Shown here: piece by piece, positions 36,310 through 49,422 of the stretch
How positions within the stretch are numbered: position 1 is the stretch's first letter
Layout: each line of letters begins with the position of its first letter
NCBI RefSeq assembly: GCF_030272615.1
Contig: NC_081414.1
Span: 811,807,069-811,871,068 of the forward strand
Direction: 5' to 3'
Source: Cryptomeria japonica
Lineage: Eukaryota > Streptophyta > Pinopsida > Cupressales > Cupressaceae
Length of the DNA: 64,000 bases
Made by a program: the position numbers and the translations under genes
The notes under the pieces: model-generated
Told to the model about the DNA's origin: nothing
What the model saw: only the letters and a program-made list of their open reading frames with translations
Databases searched by the model: none

Positions 36310-38395
36310 TTGTTGATGAATATCTACTCTTGGATTTCATGCATGAATAATGCAATGGAAATATCTTTTTGCAGTCTTTAATTCTTGTTCATTAGACCTA
36401 TCTATACTATCCATATTTGGTGCTCCATGTATCCATAAAAAACTATGCACATGTGGTGATCCCCTATGTTACCATTCATATATGCACTGATAGTCTTTTA
36501 CATTAAATCTCTTTTCTAGTATTTCTTTTCTAAATATAGAATTTTTTAAGTGCATATAGTGGATGACTATATGAGGAAAGTTGATCACATTTTGTTTCCT
36601 CCAAATTGGAGCTTCATGTAGAATTTTTGGTGCTATTCCTGGCATCAGTGCATGTAAATCTAGCCAATACAAAAATGCTACATTGAGTGTAAAGAATATT
36701 GTCAGTGTTCCAATTTCATGAAGCATGTCAGATAGTTTTGGTTGACATTTTGTCCAATATGATCTGGTTCCTCTCAATGTTATTCCAAATCATGTCTATA
36801 TTTATCAGCTAGGTGTGAGTTTGGCAAGTTCTCCATGTGTTCACGCAATTCATTTATTGTGATAGAAAAATCCCGAAGGTTCCTTTTTTCAAATACAATA
36901 GTTGAATTTTGTGCTATATGCCGCATTATCATGTTCATCATGTCGTATCGAAACCTTGGGTGTTTGCCAAAGTGAGGGTCCCTATAGTGAATAAAATGCT
37001 TCACATACTCATGTAGACATACTCATCGTATTCTTGGTTCCAACCAATCAGACCTACCATTAGCAAATAGAGTTGGAAATGCCATGTCAACTAGACCTGA
37101 TGTTGTATATTCATTGATTGGAGACACACCAATTGCAGGCCAATCACTCAATCAGGGAGGATTTGCATTTGGATTAGTCACCCATGCCTAGATTAATTCC
37201 ATTTCTCTTTGTACGTTTGGTGTTTTTGAATCCATTGATGTTGTGTGACCTATGATATTATAATAATCTATTTTAATAATTGGACCAAGAAATACAATTT
37301 AATTTAAGTCAGAATCAAATTCCATGTGCACAGTATTTATTTTGTCAAAGTTATTGTGATCACAATCTTTGTCCAAATCATGTAGAGCAATATGCTCAAT
37401 TGTAACATCTGAATAGAACTTGTCATGCTCTATTTTGTATTTTAATTCTTTATAGACACATTCTCTATTTATTGTAATGTTGTAATTCATGACATGTTGA
37501 TCTTTTATTCGAACAATGATTATTGGCAAGTCTTTGATTGGATGTGACAGAGTCTTGGAAATTCGTTCAATATTTTGTAAAACTTATTGTGTGTCCTTTA
37601 TATTTATATTGATCTACTGTTGCATGTGTGACTTGTAAAATTGGACTTACACATGAAATCAACATTTCTTCTATTTGTGTTAGGTTGGCAAGTTCTTGTG
37701 GTTGTGGTCCTAGATCAATATTGTTTGAGGAAGAGAATCTATTATTTCCTCATTCCTCATGACACCTACCACATACAGGACCTTGTGAACTGCGATACAC
37801 TTTTATTCCACTTTTATTCCAAGGTAACAAATTCTTGACATATATAACATATTTCTAGAGAAACAAATTTGTCTAATCGGTGTTGAAATGCAAGTTGATT
37901 AATTTTTAAATCATTTTGAAGAATTGCATTAGGATTGCCTATATTTTGTATATTATTTTCTGTTCCTCCATTTGTTTCAAGTTGAGGAACATGTTGAGTA
38001 TTATGGCATATATACTCAACTGATGCGGATTCTTCATTCTAAAAATTCATTGGAGTGTTTACATCTAATTAAAATTATTGCATTTGGATTGATTGTTGGT
38101 GAAATTGTTGCCTATCCTCCCTCTAAGAATGAGATTGTTGTTGACAAGCTCACTGACAACCACTTCCAATTATGTTTTCACCTTCTCTATTATGAGCTTC
38201 CAATTCTTCTACTGCCACTTCTACTCTATGTCTAAGATATATGTCTTTCAATCGCATTGTGTCTTTGTCTTTGTGCCTCCTTTTGAACATCTGCCATTTG
38301 TTCATGTTGTCTTCTACGATATTCTCTTTGATAATCCCTTTGATATTGCCTATGTTATTCTTCAGATTCAAAATTCATTCTTTGTCATGGCATGA
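36310..38395 (-). pseudogene. Helitron Rep protein relic (Helitron_like_N, HUH motif)
   Basis: Rep nicks and joins single strands in rolling-circle transposition. Read on the minus strand across frames: an N-terminal charged region (38395-38150), the block IIIVRIKDQHVMNYNITIN (37530-37460), then LVDMAFPTLFANGRSDWLEP near 37080. HPRFRYDMMNMIMRHIAQNS and LREHMENLPNSHLADK follow, and then RGTRSYWTKCQPKLSDMLHE and IGTLTIFFTLNVA (36777-36660). The domain closes with YEW-HRGSPHVHS at about 36470-36440, which carries the HUH metal-binding motif (HVH at 36445-36453). The catalytic Tyr region and the helicase are missing. Frames are broken many times. No TC...CTRR ends were identified. Confidence 0.8.
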
Positions 38396-41359
38396 CTATA
38401 GGACATTTCATATTTCAATAAAATTAATAAATATATTATAATTTAAATAATATGAATATTGTATATTGAAACTTAATACATTATATTTGTGAAAAAAAAG
38501 TTCTAAATACAATATATGACACAAAGATGCATATGCTTGATGCAATTATTAAAGAAAAATTGAATAAAAGATTTTTTTATCATACATCCAATTAACCATA
38601 CATATTTGATGTATGTGTTTTATCGATCTATATAGGAGATTTAGAAATAGAAATATATATATGAAATTATCCAATTGACATAATGAAGTGTAATATAAAT
38701 TATACTATAAAAAATTAGGCAATCTCATCACATTTGTAATTCTCGATTTTTATAAGTCTATTGTGAATGAGGATGATTGAGAATTACAAAAAGGATGTCA
38801 AGGATTTCATATATAACAATAGTACAATACAAAACCATATCATATATTTTGTGGAAATTTTTGTTGTAAATCATCGATTGCTGCATTCAAGAATATTGCA
38901 TCTGGAGCCATGTGATATTTCAACTTAATCCTCTTAGAGAAAACTTTTTGTTTGATCTTGTTTTGAAATTCTACAAACTCTGATAGGTCTTCTTCGCACT
39001 TGAGTAATGCAACCTTTCCCTTCATCATTTCATCGATACATTCTTCACACATTTTCATATGAATGGAGAATGTGAACTCTTGTATGATATTTTTCTTGTA
39101 TGAACCACTGAGGATGTTTTCCAAAAAGTGCATCGAAGATCTTTCACAAAATTTTCTATGCTTTCCATAATCTTATCACTAGAGTTATTGATCTTGTTCA
39201 ACTTGTCCTTACATATTTTAAGTGTCTTCATCCTTAATTTGCTTGCTTTGTACCATTCAGGCATCAACTCTTCATCTTCATTCTAAAAAAGGGTCAGCTT
39301 GGCCAATTTAGTGTAAGGAGTGGCATTCATTTTTTCCAAAATTGGGATGCACTCATCCCACATCAACAATTCTTTATCAATTATTTATATTAATTCAATT
39401 GCTAGGCTAGTCTCATCATTAATGATGTGATAAGTCTATATTGCTTTTGTTATTGCTCTCTCACCAAGAGCCTCCAATCCTTTTTTCCATTCTGTAATTA
39501 CATTCAGAACTCCTTCTGGACTTTTTGCTAAGGATCTTTGTTTAATGCACCCAAAATATTGGAGCAAGTGTAGCTAAATCTACAGGTCCAACCAATTGAT
39601 TGATAAACAAAGTTAGTTGTGCCACTTGAGATTTTAGTTCTTCTTTTGTGTTTTCATCTTTCTTCATCCTTTCAAGTATGGTTGAGACAACTAACTATAG
39701 TGGTTCCTTCTCATTTTTAATAGTTAACTTTCCCAAGTTAACTTGCTAAATTCTATAGCCTACAATTGTCATCTCCATTTCTGATTTGTCAGTCACTAAC
39801 ATGACTATGTGAGTTATTCTAGCATTCTGATCATCTATTTTTATTTTATGTAGTCTCCTTGCTCTATTATTTCTCTGTTGAGTTTTGAATAATTTTCTAT
39901 TGATAAAAAATCTTCTTCCTCCTCTACATATGTTCTATTTCTCATTTGTACAACATGATTAAGCCATAGTGGAAGACTTGGAGATGGAATTTGTGAAGAA
40001 TGTTGAGGAGTTGAAAATTCAATAGGACAAGATGATTTTAGAGGAGAGAAATGAGTTGTTGAATCTTGTGGGGAAGATGGTGTAGCTAACATGCGTTGGG
40101 AAGATGATGGAGGTGAAGGATGCAAAGTTGAATCTGGTGACATAAGCGAACATGGTGTAGCTAATATCTTTTGAGAAGATGATGTAGGTGAAGGATGCAA
40201 ACTTGATTTTTGAGACATTACACTATGAGAAATTTGTCTAGCAATTGGTTTTATTCTTATGAGAGGGGCATTATCTTCTTCACTATCACTCTCATTTGCT
40301 TGCATAGGAATATTTTTTTCTTCTGCTTTTCTCTGTGTTGCACAAAATATAGACTCATTTTTTTCTTCCACTTCTTGTATTGTTGGAGTTGAACACAATC
40401 CATGTTTTGGATTTTTGTAGTTTATCACTAGATAACGTAATAGAAACCACTCCATTGACTTTACTACAACATTTATGGACATGTTCCCTATTGATGGATC
40501 TTCTACAATAAACTAGTCCACTCCATTTATTGGTTATCATAAATCCTCTCTATGTTGCATTTTGGATTTAAAAGTTTTCCATCATCTTCCAAATCTTTTG
40601 GTATTTAACGAAAATTGTTTTCTCTCATCATGTCTACACTTAATCTATGAAAATATTTGATTCTTACTTCATGCTCATCTAAACAATTAGCCCTATGATC
40701 CTCAATAGTAGGTTCATGTTTAAAATGTGCTCTTACTATTTGACTGATTCTCCCAGTAGGATCAAATCTTGTTTAGACATCTGCAAGTAAATAAATGGAT
40801 AGAGGAGCCATATCCAGTTTAGTTATCTTTGTTGCTTTCATGTTTGGACAAGAGTATACACCGACCTTGATAGGAAACACAAATGCCAAAACTTATGTTT
40901 GTTAGCAATCAACTTATAAATCTATGCTACTTGTCGCTAAATCTATAGCAATATTAATCTGTCTGACGGGTACCTTGGTAGCTTGTATAGTGCTTTGTCA
41001 AACCTTGCAACTCTAATGTATGTGAATTTTTTAAATTGCACATAGAGATTTCCCCAATTGGCAAATTCCACTATTTCTTTTGAAGATAATCTTTTTCCTA
41101 AATCATTCTCAAGCATCCTTATTATATAGAAAATGAAAGCATCATTAACTATACAATAGTTTCTCTCACTTTCTTTTAGCTCAAGTTGGGGATAATGTTG
41201 ATCAAATTTTGTGTCTCTGAAGTAGACGTCACCAACTCTTTTTGACCCTGGAAATTTGGCTTGGTAAGCCAATAAGTATACTAAATCAAAAGTCATTAAA
41301 AGATTTTTGGTCTCAACCATGTTCATTAATTGTTCATGAAAGTTATCACTAAGCATGGT

Positions 41360-43665
41360 TCCATGAAGCATAATTATGAGGAGTTAAAAGTAGAAATATA
41401 GGAGAATCCATAGCACCAAAAAGAAAAAACATAAGATAGAGAGAGGCACAATCACAGAAGACACCCCCCAAAATTCACTTAATCAAGACCCCCCCCCCCC
41501 CCAAAAAAAAATGATGATTTGGCACTTTATACTTAGGGCGTATATAATGGCCACTTGCAAAACAAGGCAAGGCGGACTTCTGATTTCAATCTTACAACTG
41601 CCTCAAACAAGATATACGAGACTCCAACAAATACTGACAGCGATCTAAACTAAGATCCAAAAAAAATGCAAGTACCAAATAGCCCAAAAATGACCAAATA
41701 TTGAAAGTACAATATCCACTCAAAATCATTGCAAACTAATGACAGATTATGAAAGTAGACCAAAAAATATGCACTTTAAAAAAAAGGGCACTTGAAAAGG
41801 AGGTCATATGATCCAAAATGAAGCCTTTGAAGTTGCAAAATTGGGGATTAGTCATCAATATTTACAAATGAGGTCATATGACCCCAAATGAAGCCTTCAC
41901 CACTGCAACGAGCACAAAGTTCTAGCCTATTTCAAAAAATATTGCACCAAAAAAGGAGCAAAAATGAGCAAGATATGGCCTTCCAAAGTTGAACTGCAAA
42001 ACTGAAAAGCTCAATGAGAGGGGCGTAAAAAATTTCAAAAATTCCTAACAAGTGCTGACATCAGCATTTTACTACATTAAAATTGACAGTCATCTAATTG
42101 TCAAAATGACCATACGGATGATGATGTGACCTGAGATGGCAATTTGCATGGCTATGTGCGATTGAACAAAGGATCGCCACATGGTAGTAAGGCCTCCAGC
42201 ATGTTAGTTTGATGTGGCAGTATGGCTTTTCCAATGTGGCTACTGTGATGTTGACTAGGCACTTGTGTGGTCTAACCCACATGTGACACATGTTCCTCTA
42301 CGTGCGTGGGTGGGTGTTGTGCAGTGCTCCCACATGGCGAAAGACAACAAGGCTGCCAGGGAGAATGCACTAGGTGCTGCGAAGATCTACAATGGGAGGA
42401 GGACAAGCGGTAGGGTTGGACGTGGAGCTGCCAAGGACCAAGACCATGAGCAAGCCATTGCCGAAGTCAGAGAAGTCGGTGGCCGGCGGAAGAGGTAGTG
42501 GTGGGGAGAGGTAGCGATGGAGAGGAGCAGGTCGAGGTAGTGGGCCAGAGAAGCCAACGGCGGGCAGAGGATGGTAGCCGGTGAGCAGAGGACGGGAGCC
42601 AGTGGGAAGACCAGAGGCGCTAGGTGAAGCTCGAGTGCCGGGGCTGCCAGGAAGCTACGGGGAGCTGACGCCGAGGAGTTGTCGAGTGCGAGGAGTCGTC
42701 GGGAGCTGAGAAGTCACCAAGAGAATGGTGCATGGTGGAGGATGGTGCCACCGGTGGAAGTACGAGTTGTAGATCCTATGTAATAGTCAGAGTACAGGTA
42801 CGGATAAATGGGGTAAATTCCTGTAAAAATAATATATATATATATATATATTTTTTTTTTTCACAAATCCCAATTTTTCAAAAAAACTTATTCTGCATAA
42901 TATGGAAAAATTTGGAAAAAAATGTAGACTAATAAAAAAAAAATTATTAGTTTTTTTAATAAAACCATAAAAATATATCAAAATTGGCGAAAATTTTTCC
43001 CTCATCAAAATAGGCTGACTTTATAGTCAAAATTGATGGAAATGATCTTCCAGACTCAACCGTGATGTCCAAATTGTTGTATGATGCACAAAAAAATAGC
43101 ACCTTTCCAGATCCGAAAATTGAAGCCTCCAAAAAATGCCTCTTCAAGACAAATCAAAGAAGCCCTCAAGGCTTTGATACCATGTGAGATTTTGCCAAGA
43201 TCATGAGCTCAATGAAAAGTACAATAGAGAGACAAAATAGATGATAGGAATAAACTATATTATATCAAGATGAAAACACTGATCAACTGGATTATCAGGC
43301 GTTGTTACATACAATGTATATGAGTCTTCTTATATAGGAAAAGCTATATGGATATGTGAGCACACAAACATGACATGGGGCTCAATGAGAAACAAGGGTA
43401 GATAGGAAATAGGTGTGGTAGGTATGAGAAACAATATAATATTGCACATGAGGTGGATAACCCACTGAAGGTGGAATTATCACTCCATAATAAGTGGATA
43501 TGAACAAGATCACACCATAAAAGGTGGAAATCTCCTACACACACTATCCCAATGTGGCACAAACACCCAAGTGTCTCATACCCAAATTACTATGATATGC
43601 ATGTACCTAAGTAAACTTAAGTAAGGTGTAATAATATCCAAGATGAATAATTAATTACACCAACA
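41360..43665 (-). mobile_element. Truncated family-A element (5' LTR, leader and gag start) inside gene X
   Basis: The LTR at 43185-43665 is followed toward lower coordinates by a PBS-like GCTTTGATACCA (plus), the long leader with a GC-rich block (about 42270-42780), and the gag start at about 41416. Homology stops near 41360. Gag beyond its first codons, protease and the 3' LTR are absent. No target duplication was found (CACAT follows the LTR but is not present at the left edge), so a deletion probably removed the 3' part and some host sequence. A run of 14 C lies at 41489-41502. Confidence 0.85.
43185..43665 (-). repeat. Family-A 5' LTR (481 bp) within gene X
   Basis: TGAGATTTTGCC to ATTACACCAACA on the plus strand, the same boundaries as the other family-A LTRs. 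It is preceded on the left by the PBS. Confidence 0.9.
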
Positions 43666-44249
43666 CACATCCAAGGATAGAAATCTTCGGCATTTGGGCT
43701 TCCATACACTCTATTGAGGAGAGTGATTAAATCTTTGACATCTTCATGGAATTCACTCCTATGTTGAACTTTTGCTATCTTTTGAGCTTCTTTTCTAGGT
43801 ACAAGATGCAAATTATCATTGATGAAATTGGTAGCTTCTTTGTTTTTGTCTTCAAAGAACCTTATTGCTTTGTTGACATCAATTGCTTCATAATTACTGT
43901 GTGGAGGGATGCAAAAGACTCTTTCTATCATCTTTGTATTGATATCTAATACTATTTCACCAGAAGGTGCAAATATCTTCGTTTGACCTTTGTCATAGTG
44001 ATTTGCACAAGTTCGAACTAACTCAGGGGATTGTACAGACATCGGAAAGGTGGTTGCTTGAACCAATCCTGAACTGGCTAAATGTTTGGCCAAATTCGTT
44101 TTATTTCCTTCATTATAGACCCTCTCTAAAAATTTTGGGATTTCAACATGACCTAAGTCTGTGTCTTCAATATCAAGATATGGGAAAACAAATTTTGGAG
44201 GAATGTAGCCCTTGAAAATATATTTCATTTTTAGGAGGTCTTGTTGCAT

Positions 44250-45490
44250 ACTATATATTCCTTCTCTAATTATCAAAAACAAATTAAACTATTTCAATAT
44301 ATAATATGGCAGAACATCAAAACATAACAATTTTGAAACATTAAATTTCCAAAAACATCAATAGGATTTATAAAAATGCTATTCTACATAGACTAACAAA
44401 TGAATAAAATGAAATGAAAAAAACCTACAATTTGTTTGATAACAAATAAAAGCATGGAAAAAATATCATATTTATTTCAATATCAAATATATATAATAAA
44501 AATATATTCTAATATTTACTTTTTATATTATATTTATTTCATTTATAAGGGGAGTTAGACGTTTCATATATTTCAAATGTATTATTATGTAATAAGAGTG
44601 ATGAAGATATTTAATCCCTGGAAAGAATATATTGTCTCAATTCAAATGAATGGTCATCTGATATACAATGAATTGAAGTATTCCAAATGGAAATGCTCAG
44701 CGATCATGGGCATAGGGGATCTATATCGGAGTTTCGAAGAATTCTATATTCTCTTCTCACGGCTACATGAAAGATATCCACTACATTTGGAAAATTGTAA
44801 TTTGGTATCGAGACTCCGGGGTTTCGTAGAAATGTCTGATTCTATGAAAAAAAATATTACAATCCTTTTCAAAAGATATCATAAAGCTTGAAAAATTCAA
44901 TATCATATCGAGTTTTCAGAGTTTCGGAGAGTTCTCCAATCCCTTGTCATGGGCATGTATTGCAAGATTTGTCTGATGCACCGATCAAGACAGTCATTCA
45001 TGAATTAAAATTATTAGCATTAATTATTTGTCACAGTTAAAGGGTTTTTAGGTGCGCCTATCAGACATGTACAAAAGCCTTTTCGCTTGGAGTGGTGCTC
45101 TAAGATAGAAGCGTTACCGATTCTCCGACAGAACAAACTATATTATTATTTAATCAATTTTGAGTTTTTAATATATAATATCAGACTTTCAGAATTTCTT
45201 CTGATCGTCTCGTTGGGATGCAACCAAATAGCAGTCTGGCTTATCAAAAAAAATAAAAATGAATCGAAGTACCGATATTGTTGTATAACATCATGCCCGA
45301 TACCAGTGCTCAACATTTGTTTGATGTCTTTATTTATTTAAGAAGCTATTTGTTTGTAATAATCGACAGAGAAATTTTTACTATTAAACCACTATGATTC
45401 AATATTTCTGAGGACTGTAAACTCTATTCTACACGATGATGTCCAATAAAAAGCTTTCTGATGCTTTAAAAAATAATGCTATTGGAATTG
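44250..45490. other. Intergenic DNA with diverged ~88-bp repeats
   Basis: No gene is supported. Three diverged units with cores near 44720 (TATCGGAGTTTCGAAGAATT), 44805 (TATCGAGACTCCGGGGTTTC) and 44895 (ATATCGAGTTTTCAGAGTTT) are spaced about 85-90 bp. The word TTGTCTGATGCAC at about 44963 is shared with 24640 and 56475. The remainder is AT-rich. Confidence 0.5.
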
Positions 45491-45931
45491 TGAGATTTTG
45501 CCAAGATCAAGAGCTCAGTGAAAAGTACAAAATAGAAAGACAAAATATTGATAGGACTAAACTGTATTCTTTCAAGAGAAAATACTAATCAACTAGATCA
45601 TCAACCATTCTTCCATACAATGTAGATGACCCTACTTATAAAGGCAAGGCGATATGGATATGTGAGCACATGATCATTACATCTGGGCCAATAAGAAACA
45701 AGGGTAGGTAGGAGAAACAATATAATAATCTACAAGAGGTGGATCACCCACCGAATGGAGAATGTAACAACAAGATAGGACCGCAAAACGTGGAAATTCT
45801 CCTACATACACCATCCCAATATGCACACTTCCCCAAGTGTCTCATATACAAACTACTATGATATGCATGTACCTAAGTAAACCTAAGTAAAGTATAATTA
45901 TATCCAACATGAATAAAGAATTACACAAACA
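45491..45931 (-). repeat. Family-A array, 3'-most LTR (441 bp)
   Basis: TGAGATTTTGCC to TTACACAAACA. Its right side holds a degenerate PPT (AACACCCTTAAG). Its left flank is unrelated spacer. Confidence 0.9.
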
Positions 45932-46370
45932 AACACCCTTAAGTGAAACTTAGAGGAATGCACTTAAGTCTACAATGCAAATAAACAATGCAAAATGGGT
46001 CCTAGCTACTAGGCCATGTTAGGTACCCATGTACAAATGAAAATGCATGCAAACCAATGCAATCTCTCATAAAGTTGGGAAAGAGAAAACCCCAATGGGA
46101 ACAAACCCTCCCCCAAAAGAGAGATCAAAACTATAAACAAAAGAATTCTCAAAGAAGCATGTGAAGGATAAAACCCCATGTGATTAAAAAGCCCACCCCC
46201 GCCCCCTATATGAGAGAACAAGAGAGACCAAGTAGCCCCCACTCAAGGTAGAATCTGCACCAATTCTAGAAGCTCGAAGATGAATGAAGAAAATCCTCCA
46301 TGAATGTCGAACAGCGTTCCTCCCCTTGTAAAGAAACAAAACCAAAGGTGTATCCATGAAGTCTCCCTAA

Positions 46371-48346
46371 TCATGAAGGGAAGATGTGGGAAGAAAACAC
46401 ATGATAGATGAAGACTAAAAAATTCTCAATTGTCCCCATGTTGATGCTGAAAGTTACCCCCTCCAAAGGTGGTGGACTTCTCCACACTGCTGAAAAATGC
46501 ACTCCAAGATCTAGTGGAGAAGAATGCAGAACAAGATCTAAAGACTCACATCTCTCTTCTAAAGATAAAGATACCTCCTCCAACTGTTGTACATAAGAAT
46601 CCACAATCATGTCAACCTCAAAAGAATGATCATGTAGAGAATGAACAAGAGGGTTAGAGTTTTCCCTTGCAATAATCGAAGAGGAATAATCCTCATCAAA
46701 GAGAAGATGAATGTAATCAAAGTTATCTCCCAAATATGGAATGTAGGACTCCACAAATAAACCTACAATGTCTATCAACTAGTAGTCATCCCAATAAATA
46801 GAAGCTCGAAGACAACAAATATCCTACTGCACTGAATCAGAAGAACGAAAAACTATTGCACTATCTACATCATCGGGTCCAATAGGTGGTGTGATATCAA
46901 TAAGAGGATATGATTTATGCACGGCTCAAGAACGAGATCACATGTGAGAAAACCTAAGTTCAAGTACCTAAAGTTCTCCTCAAAATTTGAGTCATCAAAA
47001 TAGGAAGAATCAACCTCATCAATAGGACCAAAATGTGAAAAAGGCTACAAATGTGATGCATGATCAACCACCCCAGTTGCAATGATATCTCTAGTCTCCA
47101 AGTCTCTGATGATAACTGAATTAGGTGTGAACTCCATAGTTATCCTTCTTTCCCCATGTGTGATTTGATAGATGGAAAGAATATTATTTGTCAAGTGGGG
47201 TACACACAACACATCATTGAAGCAGTATCACCAATGGCAATAGTACCTTTCCCAATTACATTGATGTATGTTTGGTTTCCCATCAAAATATGTGGCATGG
47301 TGCAAGGCTCAAATAAAGAGAACATAAACTGTAGATGCCATATGTTGAGAAGCCCCTGAATCATGACTTGTAGTAGCACAAAGAGATCGTCCCTTTCCTT
47401 TAGTTGTCCCAAAAGAGTGATCCTTTTCTTTTGAAGAGGAAGCCAAAGTAGATTCTCTATAAGGTAAACTGATTTTATTCTTCTCAAGAAGTTGTTTTAA
47501 TTCATCAATATCCTTCTTGTAACAAAAATGTTCATCATGTCCTGACTTCTTCTAATCTGCACAAAAAGGATTGTCCTTATTTGATTTCTTCTTAGGTGAG
47601 GATGTAGAATCACCTTGTTGTGGAGAGTATGATTGTGCTCCATCTTATTGTGGGTTAGACTTAGGTTGATTTTGGTTCTTGTCTTTTCCTTGATTGCTTT
47701 GATTCCCTTTATTAGGCACCAAAGCTTGTGACTTTGAAGTTTTGATAATCCCCATTTTGGTCAACTTAGATTGCTCAAGAATCAACATCTTTGTGAATGC
47801 ATCAAATGAGGGAGAAGTGTAAGAGGAAACTTGAGTTAACCTATGGGTGTGAAAGCTAGATACAAAGGCTACATACTCTGATGGAAGCTTGTCCAGCAAG
47901 TTGTAAACCAATTGAGCATCATTTTTGTCTATGCCACAATCTTTTAGCTTTGTTCGTAGCTCATTTTCTTTTTGTGAAAAAATATTAGATTGTATCAAAA
48001 TTCTTGGGATCCAATGTTGTGAGTTCACTATCAAGCTTGTAGCTCTTAATCTCATCAACTTGACTATATAATTTTTTATAAATATACCAAGCCTCTTCGA
48101 TTGTTATATATTTCTCAATGTGAAAAATGAGGTCATATGATACATACTTTCTTAATGTTCTAAGTGCCATAGATTTTTTAGTGATCCATTCAACTTAAGC
48201 ATTAGGATCAGCCTTAGGATTGGTTGGTATTGTTATAGTTCCATTTACATAACAAATGAGTCATTTTTCCATTAGTTTCGTCCATGCCTTAATCTCCCTT
48301 GAAGTATAATTATGAGGAGTTAAAAGTAAAATTTAGGAGAACCCAT
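46371..48346 (-). pseudogene. Family-A unit 1: gag-protease with acidic extension, no pol
   Basis: The gag ATG is at 48346. Gag (UBN2 type) reads EIKAWTKLMEK, YITIEEAWYIYKKLYSQVDE, DAQLVYNLLDKLPSEYVAFV and LILEQSKLTKMGI, then a Gln/Asn/Lys-rich linker. A CCHC knuckle (FCAD-KKSGHDEHFC; second Cys is a stop) precedes the protease motif HDSGASQHMAS at about 47370-47345. Where integrase should follow, the frame goes on into an acidic region (SYFDDSNFEENF, HLLFDEDYSSSIIAREN, VQQLEEVSLSLEERCESLDL) and ends at 46371. I see no DDE or YxDD. Stops and shifts interrupt it. It would supply gag and protease only. Confidence 0.8.
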
Positions 48347-49422
48347 AGCACCAAATTGAAAAAACACAAGATAAAGAGAGGCACAATCACACAAGACACC
48401 CCCTCAAATTATTCAATCAAGAAACCCCCTACAAAATGATGATTTGACACTTTATACTTAGTGCGTGTACAATGGGCCACTTTAAAAAACAAGGAAAGGT
48501 AGACTATTTATTTCAACTTTACAACTACCTCAAATAGGCTATAAGAGACCTCAAAAAGTTGTATAAGTGATCTAAACTGAGATCCAAGAAAAATACAAAT
48601 ACCAAATATGCCAAGAATGGCCAAATACTAAAAGTACAATTTCTACTCAAAATCACTGCAAATTGATGGTAGATTATGAAAGTAGATGAAAAATTATTCA
48701 ATTTTTAAAAAATGACACCTAAAAAGGAGGTCTCATGACCCCAAACGAAGCCTTTGAAGTTTTAAAATTGAGGATCAGACATGTACAGTCATCAAAAAAC
48801 TCTAAATTGTGAAAACTTTGTCCATCAAAATAAAAAAAATCCCTCCACTACTCCAAAGAGCATGAAAAATTAGCCCAAATAAAAAAAAATTGTACTAAAA
48901 AAGGAGCAAAAACGAGCATGTTATGACCTCCTAAAGTTGAACTACGAAATCTAAAAGCCAAATGAGAGGGGGGTAATAAATTTTTAAAATACTGTTGACG
49001 TAGTACTGATGTTAGTAAATGGTGGACTTAAATTTGACACCTGTCTGGTTGTCGCAAGACTTTCACCTCCACCCTTCATGGCATTCGTACTGTACGGACA
49101 TGATGATGTGGCAAGCGCTAAGCAGACCATGTAGATGATGTGGTAGTCCAGATGATGATGTGTCTTTCCATGTCATAGATTTACAGTCACTGAAATAGTA
49201 GTCCAACTGGGATCTATCATACAGGTGATGTGGATGTCTGTATTGCTATGTGGCAGGGTGACTGTTCTGATGACTATGCACGACGTAGGTGTTGACTGGG
49301 CAGATGTGGCAGCGGGGAGGTGCAACGACACAAATTCTTTAAAAAAAATAGTAGTGGGTAGAAGAAAAGAATCAAAGTGATTCAGAGCCGAGGCCAGGAG
49401 GAGCCACTAGGAACTAGGAGTG

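Larger units (their letters stand above)
38840..44249 (-). pseudogene. Gene X: long unrecognised protein, split by a family-A fragment
   Basis: The minus-strand coding starts around the ATG at 44249 and runs to about 43668 (VFPYLDIEDTDLGHVEIPKF, KIFAPSGEIVLDINTKMIER, YGSPNAEDFYPWM). After 2.3 kb of inserted element it resumes at about 41358 (LMTFDLVYLLAYQAKFPGSK, FANWGNLYVQFKKFTYIRVA, KHEPTIEDHRANCLDEHEVR). At 40205-40040 it has a tandem repeat of about 25 residues (LHPSP-SSSQ-LATP twice), then a charged, coiled-coil-rich C-terminus to the stop at 38840. Stops and frameshifts are frequent. Like T2 ORF2 it has a globular N-part, low-complexity middle and helical C-part, but I see no sequence identity. 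It may be an element ORF or a decayed host gene; I do not recognise the family. Confidence 0.6.
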
